In this document: piece by piece, positions 14,256 through 15,106 of the stretch
How the letters are laid out: each line of letters opens with the position of its first letter
How positions within the stretch are numbered: position 1 is the first letter of the stretch
Assembly (NCBI GenBank): GCA_016713365.1
Contig: JADJPG010000094.1
Coordinates: 1-15,106, forward strand
Reading direction: 5' to 3'
DNA: 15,106 bases
From: Verrucomicrobiota bacterium
GTDB taxonomy: Bacteria > Verrucomicrobiota > Verrucomicrobiia > Limisphaerales > JADJPG01
Made by a program: the position numbers and the translations under genes
The notes under the pieces: model-generated
Databases searched by the model: none
What the model saw: the letters and a program-made list of their open reading frames with translations, nothing else
What the model was told of the DNA's origin: nothing

Positions 14256-14624
14256 TCAACCGCTGGCTTTTCCGCCACGCTTGCCCCGCGAAGATGCGCG
14301 TGCGCGTTTATTGCGGCGACCGGAACGTCCATAAGCAGCAACCGGCATATTCGGCGCGTCACCAGCATTCAACTCGCCCAAGATACCTTTCACCTTGTTT
14401 CCAGCGCGGTTGGCAAGGGCACGCAGGCGCTCCGAAGCCGTTGGCTTTTTGGCCGTCACAACTGAAGGTTGAATGCCTGCCTCCTTTCCCAACCGGGCAA
14501 GGAAAGCCTCTGCGTTCACACCCTGGGCTTCCAATTCCGTGCGGAGTTCGGTCTCGGTGCAGTCCGCACCTTCTGCTGCAAACTTATGCAGCCGCTGTGC
14601 TGCGTTTTGGTAATGTTTGTTCAT
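14256..14624 (-). CDS. Small protein with helical N-terminus and basic Gly/Arg/Lys tail (122 aa)
   Basis: The start is ATG 14624 with GGAGA 6 nt upstream, inside the end of the sigma-like gene (41-nt overlap). Residues 1-55 look helical (MNKHYQNAAQRLHKFAAEG, then a TELRTELEAQGVNAEAFL segment resembling a small binding domain), followed by AKKPTASERLRALANRAGN and a disordered tail rich in Arg, Lys, Gly and Ser that could bind nucleic acid. I do not recognise the family. Its place directly after a sigma-like gene suggests it partners that protein. The nuclease gene starts 11 nt after its stop. Confidence 0.6.
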   Translation of the reverse strand: MNKHYQNAAQRLHKFAAEGADCTETELRTELEAQGVNAEAFLARLGKEAGIQPSVVTAKKPTASERLRALANRAGNKVKGILGELNAGDAPNMPVAAYGRSGRRNKRARASSRGKRGGKASG

Positions 14625-15106
14625 GGCTATCTCCATCACGGTTCATTTTGTTCAGGACTGATTCGGCCACCGCTTTCAACTGGCGACGCAGTTCATACAC
14701 TCGCGCGGTTGCGAGTCCTGTATCTTTTACGAATTCCGCTACGGTCTGCGCGCCGTTTTCCAACGCCTGAATCGTCTTTTTCAATTCGTTGTTCTTTTTC
14801 ACCCGCGAATCGGCATAGAGCAGTTCAAAAAAACGCCCGCAGAATTCCTCGCTGTGAAGGGCAGCTTCTGGCCCAGGATTCCCGTCCACCACCGGCTCGA
14901 AGAATTCCGGTTCTTCGGCGCGAGTCAGCTTGCCCTCTTTCAACTGGTGCAAGTTCCAGAGCACGCTCTTGACTGCGCTTTTCAACTGAACCCACATGGG
15001 TGCTTCAGCACTGAACTTGCGGTCTCCGCGCGAATAAGCCGCATACACTTCACACGCCACATCTTCCGGTGTCTTGCTGGTCGGCAGGAGCTGTCCGTCA
15101 ATCCAC
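14584..15106 (-). CDS. Sigma-70-like regulatory protein, 5' end outside window
   Basis: The frame is open to the window edge, so the start is not visible; 173 residues are seen. The N-terminal part (KTPEDVACEVYAAYSRGD, then a WVQLKSAVKSVLWNLHQ helix) resembles region 2 of sigma-70-type factors, where an acidic EDxxxE helix is followed by a conserved helix with aromatic residues. An acidic linker follows, and then an HTH-like C-terminal segment (TVAEFVKDTGLATARVYEL, then RRQLK) as in region 4. The match is by pattern only; a non-sigma HTH regulator is possible. Placed first in the visible operon, it may control transcription of the nuclease and Argonaute genes or of a wider set. Confidence 0.6.
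   Translation of the reverse strand, partial: WIDGQLLPTSKTPEDVACEVYAAYSRGDRKFSAEAPMWVQLKSAVKSVLWNLHQLKEGKLTRAEEPEFFEPVVDGNPGPEAALHSEEFCGRFFELLYADSRVKKNNELKKTIQALENGAQTVAEFVKDTGLATARVYELRRQLKAVAESVLNKMNRDGDSHEQTLPKRSTAAA

Overview
The window looks like an accessory region of a Gram-negative bacterium with moderately high GC. It has three blocks: a metal-resistance cluster (about 1-5690, minus strand), a plasmid or conjugative-element backbone (about 5690-9590, plus strand), and a prokaryotic Argonaute defence-type operon (about 9480-15106, minus strand). The taxon cannot be fixed from sequence alone. The style of the small backbone proteins and the MerR genes made me think of Verrucomicrobiota, but that is only an impression.

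Metal block, read right to left. A MerR-type regulator with a damaged N-terminus is followed by a MerC-like membrane protein, a heavy-metal P1B ATPase, a cytosolic HMA metallochaperone, a second MerR-type regulator with a frame break, a MerT-MerP fusion (membrane Hg(II) uptake protein with a periplasmic HMA domain), a secreted HMA protein with a frame break, and a tiny Cys-rich peptide. Each merR gene ends inside a MerR-type promoter: TTGACC, a 20-bp spacer and a perfect inverted repeat. This suggests two regulator/operator pairs with different half-sites, one driving merC-ATPase-chaperone-merR and the other driving merTP-HMA. No mercuric reductase (merA) is in the window.

Backbone block. Two small unknown proteins come first, then a 455-bp gene-free stretch with ten TCCGCG-core repeats. 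After it come a small HTH protein (frame break near its C-terminus), a ParA-type ATPase, two small proteins (one with a C-terminal membrane helix) and a TraD/TrwB/VirD4-type coupling protein. The order resembles the StbABC stability operon of conjugative plasmids, with the repeats as candidate centromere/operator. The coupling-protein gene ends abruptly where the next block begins, and no relaxase follows.

Argonaute block, read right to left. A sigma-70-like protein (5' end outside the window) is followed by a small protein with a basic tail, a Cas4/RecB-type PD-(D/E)XK nuclease with four Fe-S-type cysteines, a full-length long-type Argonaute (N, PAZ, MID and PIWI regions, with an apparently complete D-E-D-D tetrad), a small helical protein (frame break) and an HEFGH zinc-metallopeptidase-like protein. 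Most junctions are stop/start overlaps, so this is probably one transcript. It is the most interesting system here: a likely catalytic Argonaute coupled to a Cas4-like nuclease, with a sigma-like factor and a putative protease, carried beside conjugation and partition genes.

At least four genes, and possibly six, are interrupted by what looks like a single missing base. All breaks have the same sign, so consensus errors are a real possibility and these genes should not be treated as true pseudogenes without checking.
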